Shown here piece after piece: positions 1 to 7,686 of a stretch of 12,300 bases of DNA. The notes beneath the pieces were generated by a model. It saw nothing but the letters and a program-made list of their open reading frames with translations. It was not told where the DNA came from and did not search any database. The DNA is from JAWVZH01 sp033722295 (lineage in GTDB: Bacteria; Bacteroidota; Bacteroidia; Chitinophagales; Saprospiraceae), in the NCBI GenBank assembly GCA_033722295.1, contig JAWVZH010000097.1:1-12300 (forward strand). The letters run 5' to 3'. The translations under genes and the position numbers were made by a program. Every line of letters begins with the position of its first letter. Positions within the stretch are counted from its first letter, which is position 1.

Positions 1-1
1 C

Positions 2-280
2 AAGAACAATGAAGCTCACCTTATAGAGAATCCGGCAGATGTCCTTGCCTTAATGCAATGGAACGATGATACATCCGAAGAGAAGATCACAATGTCTCTT
101 CCTGCTGACGAAAGAACTAAAGAGATCTATCTTGGTTTACGATCGTCAGGTCCACTTCAACTGGATCAAGTCTTATCGAAATTCGGCTTATCCTCTGCAG
201 ATTGGTCTGGTATCGCACTCAAACTGGAATTGTCCGGGCATATAAGAATCCTTCCAGGTAATGTCATCAAAGCAATGTGA
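2..280 (+). CDS. dprA: DNA processing protein DprA, C-terminal part (5' end outside window)
   Basis: The reading frame is open from the left edge, with no start inside the window, and ends in TGA at 278-280. The first visible residues, KNNEAHLIENPADVLALMQW, match the end of the Rossmann-like DprA core, where a NxLIKxNxAHLIxxxxDLLxxM pattern is usual. About 60 residues follow that look like the DprA winged helix: a helix around TKEIYLGL, then LQLDQVLSKFGLSSADWSGIALKLELSGHIRILPGN. DprA binds single-stranded DNA and loads RecA onto incoming DNA during natural transformation; that role comes from the family. The catalytic-type core and the dimer surface lie outside the window, so their integrity cannot be judged. 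The downstream neighbour is convergent and only 7 nt away, with no room for a terminator hairpin between the two stops. An internal ATG at 53 is not a credible start, because similarity to DprA continues upstream of it. Confidence 0.88.
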   Translation, partial: KNNEAHLIENPADVLALMQWNDDTSEEKITMSLPADERTKEIYLGLRSSGPLQLDQVLSKFGLSSADWSGIALKLELSGHIRILPGNVIKAM

Positions 281-287
281 TTCCAAT

Positions 288-1130
288 TTACAGATAGTGA
301 TGTATAAGGCGTTCGGTCATTCCCAGGTAGGAACGGCCAAACATGTTGACATGGACCAGGGCATAGTACAATTGATATATGGGTTGCCTCCGTGGCCAGT
401 CAGCCGGAAGAGGGAGGTTGCTCTCATAAACTTCCATCACCCGATTCGAAAAACCACCGAATAAATGCATCATGGCAATATCGACCTCGCGATCTCCTGC
501 AAATACAGCTGGATCAATGAAATAAGGCTTACCATTTTCTCCATAGAGTACGTTGCCATTCCAAAGATCACCATGTAATCTGCGAGGAGTACTGTTTGGA
601 ACGATGTTCTCCAGTTTTGCACAGACGGTTTCCAAATCCTGATGAAGTTCTGAAGGCATGAGGCCTTGTTCTTCAGCCATTCTCATCTGGGGCAGGAGTC
701 TCCGTTCGAGCCAAAATTCTGGCCATGAAACACAGAACTCATTCGCTTGGGGTAGGCGTCCGATAAAGTTATCTCTTTCCCATCCGTGTGCTGATTCCGT
801 ATGTTGGTGCAGCGAGGCGAGCATTTCTCCCATTTGCTCATCGCTCTTTAGATGACTATCTGAAATGTGGTTCATGATGAGAATAGCTCCGTCATCCAAT
901 TGCTCATACCGGAGATTCTCGGGAATATTCACGCCTGCGCATTCGGACAGCCAGTTTAGGCCTTCTGCTTCACATTTCAGGTTCTCCTGTCCAGTCTGGC
1001 CCTTGAGATGTTTGATGAAGAATTTACCTTTCGTCGTCCTGATAATATTGGACTGGGCCAGGGTGCTCACGGGTACACCATCTTTATCTAGCAGTTCACC
1101 TGGCAATAAACTTGAGAGGTCTGTCTTCAA
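288..1130 (-). CDS. Fructosamine-3-kinase family protein (ketosamine kinase fold)
   Basis: A 280-residue protein with the protein-kinase-like fold of fructosamine/ketosamine-3-kinases, close to the usual ~290 for the family. Visible marks: an ATP-binding Lys in GKFFIKHL (K40); the family signature around GWERDNFIGRLPQ (116-128); SWPEFWLERRLLPQM (135-149); the catalytic loop HGDLWNGN (186-193, D188 as presumed base); and the metal-binding YFIDPAVFAGDREVD (203-217). Known members phosphorylate sugar amines on glycated proteins or small molecules, destabilising the adduct so that the amine is repaired; the substrate of bacterial members is often unknown. The frame begins with TTG at 1128-1130, since no ATG lies between the upstream response-regulator stop and the conserved core. 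That start leaves a 1-nt gap to the response regulator, which suggests translational coupling. The HGDLWNGN/FIDP combination favours this family over aminoglycoside phosphotransferases. Confidence 0.92.
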   Translation of the reverse strand: MKTDLSSLLPGELLDKDGVPVSTLAQSNIIRTTKGKFFIKHLKGQTGQENLKCEAEGLNWLSECAGVNIPENLRYEQLDDGAILIMNHISDSHLKSDEQMGEMLASLHQHTESAHGWERDNFIGRLPQANEFCVSWPEFWLERRLLPQMRMAEEQGLMPSELHQDLETVCAKLENIVPNSTPRRLHGDLWNGNVLYGENGKPYFIDPAVFAGDREVDIAMMHLFGGFSNRVMEVYESNLPLPADWPRRQPIYQLYYALVHVNMFGRSYLGMTERLIHHYL

Positions 1131-1131
1131 A

Positions 1132-1836
1132 CTAGAGTTTTTTATCCTCGATGATAGAAAGTATCTGATCCCTGTAATTCTTACCTATAGGCAGATGCTT
1201 GGCTTGTCCTTTTTCTATCACCTCTACCATATTGCCGACAATAGCTTTGATATGTTCCACATTGACGATATACGATCGATGAATACGTTGGAATGTTGGT
1301 GATGGTAATCGTTTTTCAAGGCTCTTCATAGTTTGCAGAGTAACGATCCGCTCTTTGGGGCACCTGATGATCACGTAGTCCTTGAGGCCTTCCACATAGA
1401 TGACATCGTCATAATCAATACGCACCATCTTCTTGTCAGCCTTTACGAAAAAGTAGGAATCACCGCTTGGGCTGTCACCTTGCATGCGCTCTCGTACCCG
1501 ATTGACAGCTTTCATGAATCTATCCAGGGGGATAGGCTTTAAGAGATAATCGACAACATCGAGATCGAAACCATCGAGTGCATATTCAGAATAAGCGGTG
1601 GTCAGGATAACATGTGGTGGGTCACTCAGGCTTCGGAGGAACTCGAGTCCCGAGACCTGCGGCATTTGTACATCTAAAAGCAACAGGTCGACCTCTTCTG
1701 ATTTAAGCAGCTTGTCAGCTTCCAATGCATTCTTGCAGGTGCCCACCAGTTCCATGTCACTGATCTGTTCGACATAGTTCTGAAGTACTTCTATCGCCAA
1801 AGGCTCATCATCAACAACTATTGTTTTAATTGTCAT
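1132..1836 (-). CDS. LytTR-family response regulator
   Basis: 234 residues in the standard REC plus LytTR layout. The receiver domain (about 3-118) has the acidic pair D9/D10, phospho-acceptor D55 in LLLLDVQMP, the switch Thr in VILTTAYS (T79/T80), and K100 in YLLKPIP. A short linker (119-127) leads to the LytTR DNA-binding domain (about 128-230), with YFFVKADKKMVRI, DVIYVEGLKDYVII and the conserved FQRIHRSYIVN (182-192). Regulators of this type act as transcription factors on direct-repeat sites after phosphorylation by a LytS-like kinase. The ATG overlaps the stop of the sensor kinase by 4 nt (ATGA), and the next gene starts 1 nt after its own stop, so the three genes look like one transcript. 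The targets cannot be read from the sequence. No weak or missing catalytic residue is seen. Confidence 0.95.
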   Translation of the reverse strand: MTIKTIVVDDEPLAIEVLQNYVEQISDMELVGTCKNALEADKLLKSEEVDLLLLDVQMPQVSGLEFLRSLSDPPHVILTTAYSEYALDGFDLDVVDYLLKPIPLDRFMKAVNRVRERMQGDSPSGDSYFFVKADKKMVRIDYDDVIYVEGLKDYVIIRCPKERIVTLQTMKSLEKRLPSPTFQRIHRSYIVNVEHIKAIVGNMVEVIEKGQAKHLPIGKNYRDQILSIIEDKKL

Positions 1837-2867
1837 CTTAATTGGATTTTTAGATTTACACGATAATTCAAAGGGCTTTCCTCAGTCTTGAGATTGTATT
1901 TCCCGGAATACAAAAGGTCAAGCTGTTGCCTAACATTCTTTTGACCTATCCCTCCGGGCTGTTTATTATAGAGACCGGGAAGGATGTCCGGCTTGCTATT
2001 CTTGAGCTCCATCTCAATGGAGTCATCATCGATCTTCATGAAGAGATGGACATAGGCATTCGATAATTGTCGGTTGACCCCATGCTTAAAGCAGTTCTCA
2101 ATAAAGGGAATGAATATGAGAGGTGCAATTTGCTGGTCTTTGATCTCACCTTCTATATCAAATTTTATATTGACATCGTCGCCCTGTCTTATTTTTTCCA
2201 GGCTGAGATAATTTTCTATATATCTGATCTCCTTTTTGAGGTGAACGGTCTTCTCATTGCATTCATATAGCATGTATCGCATCATATCTGACAACTTTAG
2301 AACGATCTCAGGCGCTAGGTCAGATTTTTTGAGGGTCAGAGCATATAGGTTGTTCAGGGTATTAAAAAGGAAATGTGGGTTGATCTGGGACTTGAGGAAT
2401 CTCAGCTCCGACTGGGTCTTTTGTTGTTCAAGCTCCCTTCTGTCGCGCTCTGCTCTGAGCCACTCTGACAGCACCTGGAACAGGGTAGACAGAAATGCAA
2501 TTAGCGCAAACGTCACAAAGATCAATCGCTCATCGAGCCTGTCTGCCAATTCTACGGCACCAAAAGCATGAAAGACCCAGTATAGGATCAGGGTGCAGAT
2601 CGGTGTGAGAAGTATGAGGAAAAGCAGAAGAGAACCGACAAACAGGAATATCTTCTTTTGAGATAAAAAACGAGGTATAAGAACATGAAAGTTGAAATAT
2701 ACGATGCTTGCATAAGCAGCCACATTAACAGCTTCTTCAATGGCGGCCATCCAGAAGCTGTCCCTATCGTAGAGCCCAAAAAGAAGGAAACTCAGATAGA
2801 GTGCGGTCCAGAAGAAAGCATGCCTGAGCCAGGGGCTTTCCGAAACTATTCTAATCAGGGATTGCAT
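1833..2867 (-). CDS. LytS/YpdA-type membrane sensor histidine kinase
   Basis: The protein has about four membrane segments: around HAFFWTALYLSFLLFGL, the segment near AYASIVYFNFHVLI, KIFLFVGSLLLFLILL running on to YWVFHAF, and LIFVTFALIAFLSTLF. A short charged coiled coil (WLRAERDRRELEQQ) follows. Next comes the His_kinase domain with phospho-acceptor His in FLKSQINPHFLFNTLNNLYA, and an HATPase_c domain with N-box IPFIENCFKHGVN and G-box GGIGQKNVRQQL. There is no separate extracellular sensor domain, so the signal is probably sensed in or at the membrane. I chose the ATG at 2865-2867 (344 residues) because the protein then begins shortly before the first membrane segment, as is usual for the family. 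The frame stays open upstream to a TTG at 2949-2951, which would add 28 residues of no recognisable type. The gene overlaps the LytTR regulator by 4 nt and is its presumed partner. Confidence 0.94.
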   Translation of the reverse strand: MQSLIRIVSESPWLRHAFFWTALYLSFLLFGLYDRDSFWMAAIEEAVNVAAYASIVYFNFHVLIPRFLSQKKIFLFVGSLLLFLILLTPICTLILYWVFHAFGAVELADRLDERLIFVTFALIAFLSTLFQVLSEWLRAERDRRELEQQKTQSELRFLKSQINPHFLFNTLNNLYALTLKKSDLAPEIVLKLSDMMRYMLYECNEKTVHLKKEIRYIENYLSLEKIRQGDDVNIKFDIEGEIKDQQIAPLIFIPFIENCFKHGVNRQLSNAYVHLFMKIDDDSIEMELKNSKPDILPGLYNKQPGGIGQKNVRQQLDLLYSGKYNLKTEESPLNYRVNLKIQLR

Positions 2868-3091
2868 TGGCGCAAGTGAAGTTAAAGCCTGGAAGTCATT
2901 AGGTCTAAAAAAATCGATGGAATTGCCGGTGGACCGGAACAACGTGGTCAAGTTTTCGACATCTGCATGGACCGGTATGTCTTTGGAAAAGTGAAGATCT
3001 ACGGAGCGGAGTATGGATTAAAATTCAGCTTATTCTCAACCGGACTCATATTTGATCTGTTGTAGCCTTTGTATCAATCTATAAAGTAAAA
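2868..3091. promoter_or_regulatory. Divergent promoter region between sensor-kinase operon and folE
   Basis: About 224 nt (140 nt if the kinase starts at the upstream TTG) separate two divergently transcribed units, so promoters for both must lie here or in the first codons. I looked for the Bacteroidota pattern TAnnTTTG with an upstream TTG. Only partial matches exist on the folE side: CATATTTG at 3047-3054, and TAGCCTTTG at 3063-3071, which has one base too many. No convincing -33 element pairs with either. No strong hairpin or operator repeat is visible. The location is secure; the exact promoters are not. Confidence 0.4.
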
Positions 3092-3670
3092 GTGAAGTTT
3101 GACGAAAAAACAACAAGAGAGATCGCAAGAAAGTATGGTGACATCATAGAAGCCATAGGTGAAAAAAGAGATCGTGACGGATTATTGAAAACGCCTGAAA
3201 GGGCCTCGAAGGCCATCCAGTTTTTAACGCAGGGTTACCGCGAGGATCCGATGGAGATACTTCGTTCCGCTCTATTCGAAGAATCATATAATGAAATGGT
3301 TCTTGTAAAGGATATCGAAGTTTACAGCCTTTGCGAGCATCACATTCTGCCATTTTTCGGCAAGGCACATGTCGCCTATATTCCGAATGGAAAGGTTGTA
3401 GGACTAAGCAAGGTTCCCCGGATCGTTGATGTTTATTCACGGCGCCTCCAAGTTCAGGAAAGGTTGACCAGAGATATATTAGAATCCATCGATGAAGCAC
3501 TTAATCCGCAAGGGGTGGCTGTGATCATAGAAGCCCACCATATGTGTATGATGATGAGGGGAGTGGAAAAACAAAACTCTGTTACCACGACTTCAGCCTT
3601 CACGGGTCAGTTCCGCGATGCCAAAACACGAGCGGAATTCCTCAATTTGGTTTCATCTAAACTTTCCTAG
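3092..3670 (+). CDS. folE: GTP cyclohydrolase I
   Basis: 192 residues, the size of a complete bacterial type I enzyme. It converts GTP to 7,8-dihydroneopterin triphosphate, the first step towards tetrahydrofolate and other pterins; the family works as a decamer in the cytosol. Visible signatures: LLKTPERASKAIQFLTQGY (31-49); SLCEHHILPFFGKAHVAYIP (79-98), with Zn ligands C81 and H84; KVVGLSKVPRIVDVYSRRLQ (101-120), the substrate and catalytic segment; QERLTRDI; and MCMMMRGVEKQNSVTTTSAF (151-170), with the third Zn ligand C152. The start is GTG at 3092: upstream codons are open only back to a stop at 3053-3055 and contain no other usual start. No clear Shine-Dalgarno is seen. The gene is monocistronic, divergent from the kinase operon, and ends shortly before a hairpin terminator. 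Its full zinc site argues for a functional enzyme. Confidence 0.97.
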   Translation: MKFDEKTTREIARKYGDIIEAIGEKRDRDGLLKTPERASKAIQFLTQGYREDPMEILRSALFEESYNEMVLVKDIEVYSLCEHHILPFFGKAHVAYIPNGKVVGLSKVPRIVDVYSRRLQVQERLTRDILESIDEALNPQGVAVIIEAHHMCMMMRGVEKQNSVTTTSAFTGQFRDAKTRAEFLNLVSSKLS

Positions 3671-3689
3671 CATAAGAGGATGAACCTGT

Positions 3690-3716
3690 CTTACATGGCT
3701 CAAATATCGATGTAAG
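3690..3716. repeat. Short inverted repeat downstream of folE
   Basis: CTTACAT (3690-3696) and ATGTAAG (3710-3716) are a perfect 7-bp inverted repeat with a 13-nt loop, 20 nt after the folE stop. It has no T-run after it, so it is not by itself an intrinsic terminator; it could be an RNA stabilising hairpin or chance. Confidence 0.3.
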
Positions 3717-3747
3717 TTATTTGGCCTTACCCTCTGAGTATAAATAA

Positions 3748-3779
3748 AAAGGGCCGCCGTAGCGACCCTTTCTTTTTTT
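3748..3779. terminator. Bidirectional intrinsic terminator between convergent folE and the repeat-protein gene
   Basis: The left arm AAAGGGCCGC (3748-3757) pairs with GCGACCCTTT (3762-3771) around a CGTA loop, with one C/A mismatch. On the + strand it is followed by CTTTTTTTA, a good T-run for folE. On the minus strand the hairpin sits directly after the TAA stop of the 1302-residue gene (3778-3780) and is followed by TTATTTAT, a weaker T-rich tail. One hairpin can therefore serve both convergent transcripts. Confidence 0.72.
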
Positions 3780-6700
3780 ATGGTTTCACAAATTTGATGT
3801 AGAATTGATGACCAGTGACCGTAAGTCTGGCGAAATATACGCCAGATCGATAACGATGCATGTCTATGACCGTTTGATCTATGAAGTCACGTTTACTCAA
3901 TAATCTTCCGGTCAGATCAATAAGTTCGATCTGGGCTTCTGCGGGATCCCTCTTCAGGTTGTGAGCAGTTAACTTGTCCGTGTGAGGATCATAGTCCAGC
4001 TCCCATCCGAAGGAGGTAATATCCCTGTTGGATGTGGTGCAATCCAGAGCATCGAACTCAACCTCAACACAACAATCTGTATAGAGGGTGTCACACACCA
4101 TGATGTATTCCATATCCTGCCCGCTGATCGGAAAGCAATCGATGGTCAGCAGTGGTAGGCCATCATACGCAAATGTTCCGACGCGGCCATTTCTGTCGAA
4201 GACATCAAAGGCTGAACTGGTGCCTGAAAAGTCAAAATCAAGAATTACCTCGATACAGGAATCGCCCACACATCTTATGGCTCTTGCGCTGATGTCCTCC
4301 AGGACACAACTGTCTCCGCAGCATATTCTTCCCAGCTCACCTCGCTCCGTACAATTGGCATCCTCCAGGTCTGTAATGATGAACTCGTACTCAGTTACAC
4401 AGTCACCAGTATAAGGGCCTATGAGCCTGGGCAGGTTGTCATAAGAATAAGGGCCTTCAAGCCTGTTGTTACCACTCAAGAGGAAGCTATCCGAAGTCCC
4501 TTCATGGTCAAAATCCAGGAAAACAAAGAACTGGTCATTCGTATCACAATCTGTAGCTTCGAGCACAATGTCATAAATACGACAGGCCTCATCGCAGCAA
4601 ATGATCCCGAGTGATTCTCTGGTGGAGCACATGGTCTCCTCCTGGTCTTCGATTACAAATTCATACTCAGTCGAACAATCGCCATCATAAGGTCCTGCCG
4701 TTAATGGCAGATCATTGTAGGCAAATGGCCCTTCCATTCTTCCGTTACCTTTAACAAAGAAACTGTCGGATGTATTTTGATGGTCAAAACTTATTTCAAT
4801 GAAGAACATGTCATTACTGTCGCATTGTGTTTCAACCAGGGTCAAATTGAATATGCTGCAACTATCATCGCAGCATACAACACCAAGATTGCTCGTTGCT
4901 GAGCAATTGGGATCGGATTGGTCAGCAACAATAAAATCATAATCTGTAGTGCAATCGCCATCGAATGGACCTAGAGCTACTGGCAGATCATTATATCCGA
5001 AAGTGCCATCCATCCTGCCGTTTCCACTCACCGTAAAGCTATCCGACACATTATCGTAACTGAACTCCAGAGTAACCATGAACTGACCATTGGTATCACA
5101 GCGAGATCTGTTAAGCTCAACATCGTAGATGGCGCACAGCTCGTCACAGTCAACTGCAGGGAACTCGAATGCCGCGCAGCAATCAGGGTTGCCTCGATCA
5201 CACACTTTGATGAACTCGAAAGTGTCCCCTGTTATGGTAAAGCAATCGATGACGAGTGGAAGTTGCGCGTAATTATAGACACCAAAAAATCCGTTTCGAT
5301 CGAACACTTCAAATTCTCCTGACCCAACGGCTGAGGTATCGAAATCAACTTCAATTACGAGGCAGGAGTCTCCGTTGCACCGGAGAACCTCAACATTCAA
5401 ATTACTGATCTCGCAAGTATCTCCACAGCATACGGTGCCCAATACTTCGATCTCCCGGCAATTATCATCCTCAGCATCAGCAATAGCCACCACGTATTCA
5501 GTGATACAATCGCCATCAAGTGGGCCTAATCTGTGAGGAAGGTCATCATAGGCAAAAGGCCCTTCATTACGTCCGTTTCCTCTGACATAAAAACTGTCAG
5601 ATGTGTTTTCGTGCATGAAGTCAATATCGATGAAAAACTGATCATTATTGTCGCAAGGAGTTTCTGAAAGTTGCAGATCGAAGATCTGACAGGTCGTATC
5701 ACAGCAAGGGTCGCTCAATAGAAACGTATCCGTGCATGAAGTACATACCGAATCCATAATAATGAATTCAAGATCCTCTTCACATCCTCCAGCATAAGGA
5801 CCTGTAGTTATTGGCAGATCAGAATAAGCATGAAAGCTTCTACCTGTCGGTGAGACCAATAGGAAATTGTCTCCGCAAGGATTTTCACTTATAAAATCGA
5901 TAACTGCCATGAAGCTGTCCTGTCCTGTGCAGTTTTCGGCTTCTACCGTCAGATCATCCAGTTTACACGTATCCTCGCAATTAAGAGCAGGGAATTGTGT
6001 CATGATGCAACAATCGATAAAATCCTTATCGCAGATCTTTATCGATTCTGTAGGAAACCCACTGATAGGATAGCAATCTATGGTCAGAGGAAGCTGCAGA
6101 TAGCTGAATGTCCCGAAATAGCCATTGCTCGAAAACACGTCAAAAGCAGTTCCTCCTGTAGCAGAATGATTAAAATCGATTTCAATTACTATGCAACTGT
6201 CGCCGTTGCACCGGATGGCCTCTACATCAAGGTCTGTTAGCTCGCAGGAGTCACAACATATACGGCCAATATTCACCTCGTCGCTACAGAGCGGATCTTC
6301 GGTATCGATGACCTTAAATTCATAGTTTGTACGACAATCTCCAGGATATGGCCCCAGTCTCAATGGGAGCAGGTTATAACTGAAAGGACCCTCAGAACGT
6401 CCGTTGCCAAAAACGTAGAATGAATCTGACGTATTTTCAAACATGAAATCAAGGTCTACGAAAAAATCTCCTCGTGCATTGCAATCGGTGGGGACCACGG
6501 TCAGATCCGTGATCTCACACGGGGGTGAACAGTCAAGGGTTGGGAATTCGCCCTCTGAACAGCACATGGGGTCATCGACGTCGCATACTCTGACGTATTC
6601 GGTATCGGGATCTGTGATTGGGAAACAGTCTATAGTCAGCGGCAGCTGATTATACTGGAAGGTGCCGAAAAGCCCATTTCTGGAATACAGATTAAATCCA

Positions 6701-7686
6701 TTCGCACCCTGACCAAAATAATCGAAGTCTACACGAATTTTAAGACAAGAATCTCCATTACATTCGAGGACCTGACCAATGACATTGCCGAATCGGCAAG
6801 TGTCACAACAGGGGTCCATGATCTCTACAGTGTCAGCACAATTCGCCAATTCCTTGTCAAATACTATTACAGAGGTAACGCTGTCACATCCGCCCTTGAA
6901 TCTCCCGATCACGCGCTCTGTAGTGTCGTAACTATACGGACCGAAGATCGAGTCATTGATATTCACACAAAACCCTGAATCTCCGACCATCTCAAAGCCA
7001 AAGTCCAATACGACATCAAAACTGTCTTGAACATCGCAGTTTATGGCAGCAGCTTCCAGATCGAATATATCACACGAATCACATTCCAGTGTTTGAAATT
7101 CCCCATCTACACAACAAGTGCTGAAATCGTTATCGCAGATAAGGATCTTCTCGGTTGTTCGACCAGTGACGGGAAAGCAAGGAATGATGACCGGCAGTTG
7201 GCTGTAATTGAACACACCGATCGGTATACCACCGACGGCAAAAACGGTAAACCCATTATTCCCTACATTCCTGTGTTCGAAATCGACTTCCACGAGCATG
7301 CAGGTGTCACCTACACAACCGACAGCCTCAGCCTGGAGACCGGATAGCATGCAATCGCAACATAGAGTCCCAACTCTGGTTCCTGTAAAGCAATCCGCGT
7401 CCGCCAGATCCACCACGCCCAATCGGTAATCAGTCGTACAGTCCGCAAAAAATCTCCCCAGGGTAACAGGCAGATCGGAGTAGGCAAATGTATCCGTCAG
7501 GATGTTGTTGATATTGAGTATGAATGAGTCAGACGTGTTCATGAAGTCAAAATTGACGGTGAGCTCCACACTATCAGTAGCATCACAATCACTTACATCA
7601 ACATCGAGGTTCTCTAATTCGCACATTTGCGAAAAAACTGCAATCGGTAAAACAGCCACATAGAGTAGCGTCAATAAATTTTTCAT
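3778..7686 (-). CDS. Secreted Cys-rich protein with 13 tandem domains and a T9SS sorting domain
   Basis: 1302 residues. Residues 1-20 are a signal peptide (MKN, hydrophobic core, ending near AVFSQ). Residues 22-1219 are 13 head-to-tail domains of 90-93 residues without linkers, each opening with Cys. Residues 1220-1302 are a T9SS type A sorting domain (IELIDLTGRLL, then SGVYFARLTVTG and a final YIKFVKP), so the product should be exported through the outer membrane and probably surface-anchored or released. Type A domains carry NTSDSF, GNGRxEGPFxY, LPxxLGPxxGDC and CC. Type B domains carry CNGDSC, VDF, NGxFGxFxYxQLPLxIDCF and FPALDC. Type A has 6 Cys and type B has 8, even numbers that fit internal disulfides. 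The chain is strongly acidic, so calcium binding or adhesion is possible, but no catalytic motif is seen. I do not recognise a named family for the repeat. The gene is monocistronic; upstream of the ATG is A/T-rich sequence without a Shine-Dalgarno. Confidence 0.9.
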   Translation of the reverse strand: MKNLLTLLYVAVLPIAVFSQMCELENLDVDVSDCDATDSVELTVNFDFMNTSDSFILNINNILTDTFAYSDLPVTLGRFFADCTTDYRLGVVDLADADCFTGTRVGTLCCDCMLSGLQAEAVGCVGDTCMLVEVDFEHRNVGNNGFTVFAVGGIPIGVFNYSQLPVIIPCFPVTGRTTEKILICDNDFSTCCVDGEFQTLECDSCDIFDLEAAAINCDVQDSFDVVLDFGFEMVGDSGFCVNINDSIFGPYSYDTTERVIGRFKGGCDSVTSVIVFDKELANCADTVEIMDPCCDTCRFGNVIGQVLECNGDSCLKIRVDFDYFGQGANGFNLYSRNGLFGTFQYNQLPLTIDCFPITDPDTEYVRVCDVDDPMCCSEGEFPTLDCSPPCEITDLTVVPTDCNARGDFFVDLDFMFENTSDSFYVFGNGRSEGPFSYNLLPLRLGPYPGDCRTNYEFKVIDTEDPLCSDEVNIGRICCDSCELTDLDVEAIRCNGDSCIVIEIDFNHSATGGTAFDVFSSNGYFGTFSYLQLPLTIDCYPISGFPTESIKICDKDFIDCCIMTQFPALNCEDTCKLDDLTVEAENCTGQDSFMAVIDFISENPCGDNFLLVSPTGRSFHAYSDLPITTGPYAGGCEEDLEFIIMDSVCTSCTDTFLLSDPCCDTTCQIFDLQLSETPCDNNDQFFIDIDFMHENTSDSFYVRGNGRNEGPFAYDDLPHRLGPLDGDCITEYVVAIADAEDDNCREIEVLGTVCCGDTCEISNLNVEVLRCNGDSCLVIEVDFDTSAVGSGEFEVFDRNGFFGVYNYAQLPLVIDCFTITGDTFEFIKVCDRGNPDCCAAFEFPAVDCDELCAIYDVELNRSRCDTNGQFMVTLEFSYDNVSDSFTVSGNGRMDGTFGYNDLPVALGPFDGDCTTDYDFIVADQSDPNCSATSNLGVVCCDDSCSIFNLTLVETQCDSNDMFFIEISFDHQNTSDSFFVKGNGRMEGPFAYNDLPLTAGPYDGDCSTEYEFVIEDQEETMCSTRESLGIICCDEACRIYDIVLEATDCDTNDQFFVFLDFDHEGTSDSFLLSGNNRLEGPYSYDNLPRLIGPYTGDCVTEYEFIITDLEDANCTERGELGRICCGDSCVLEDISARAIRCVGDSCIEVILDFDFSGTSSAFDVFDRNGRVGTFAYDGLPLLTIDCFPISGQDMEYIMVCDTLYTDCCVEVEFDALDCTTSNRDITSFGWELDYDPHTDKLTAHNLKRDPAEAQIELIDLTGRLLSKRDFIDQTVIDMHRYRSGVYFARLTVTGHQFYIKFVKP
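4030..7623 (-). repeat. Array of 13 tandem ~92-residue coding repeats (types A, A' and B)
   Basis: Unit borders, reading with the gene from 7623 downwards (each unit's first base given): 1-A 7623, 2-B 7353, 3-A' 7074, 4-B 6798, 5-A 6519, 6-B 6246, 7-A' 5967, 8-A 5691, 9-B 5415, 10-A 5136, 11-A 4860, 12-A 4584, 13-B 4308, ending at 4030. The unit lengths sum exactly to residues 22-1219. Units 3 and 7 form subtype A': both have GGC where A has GDC, both end DPCCDT, and both lack GNGR. Units 5, 8, 10, 11 and 12 are close relatives. At DNA level the copies are clearly related but well diverged, so the array is not a very recent expansion. Confidence 0.9.

Noticed and set aside
288..1130. Aminoglycoside phosphotransferase (resistance gene)
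   Set aside because: The HGDLWNGN, FIDP and WERDNFIG motifs fit fructosamine-3-kinases better than antibiotic kinases.
865..1302. 145-codon + strand frame
   Set aside because: Antisense to the sugar-amine kinase and LytTR regulator genes, both of which have full family motifs; the predicted product shows no domain.
3047..3071. Bacteroidota-type promoter for folE
   Set aside because: CATATTTG and TAGCCTTTG each miss the TAnnTTTG consensus and lack a properly spaced upstream TTG, so no specific promoter is called.
3144..3500. 118-codon minus-strand frame
   Set aside because: Lies wholly antisense within folE, which is complete and clearly functional by motif.
4030..7623. Regularly spaced repeats as a CRISPR-like array
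   Set aside because: The period is about 276 nt, the copies are diverged, and the array is fully coding with conserved cysteines; it is a protein domain repeat.
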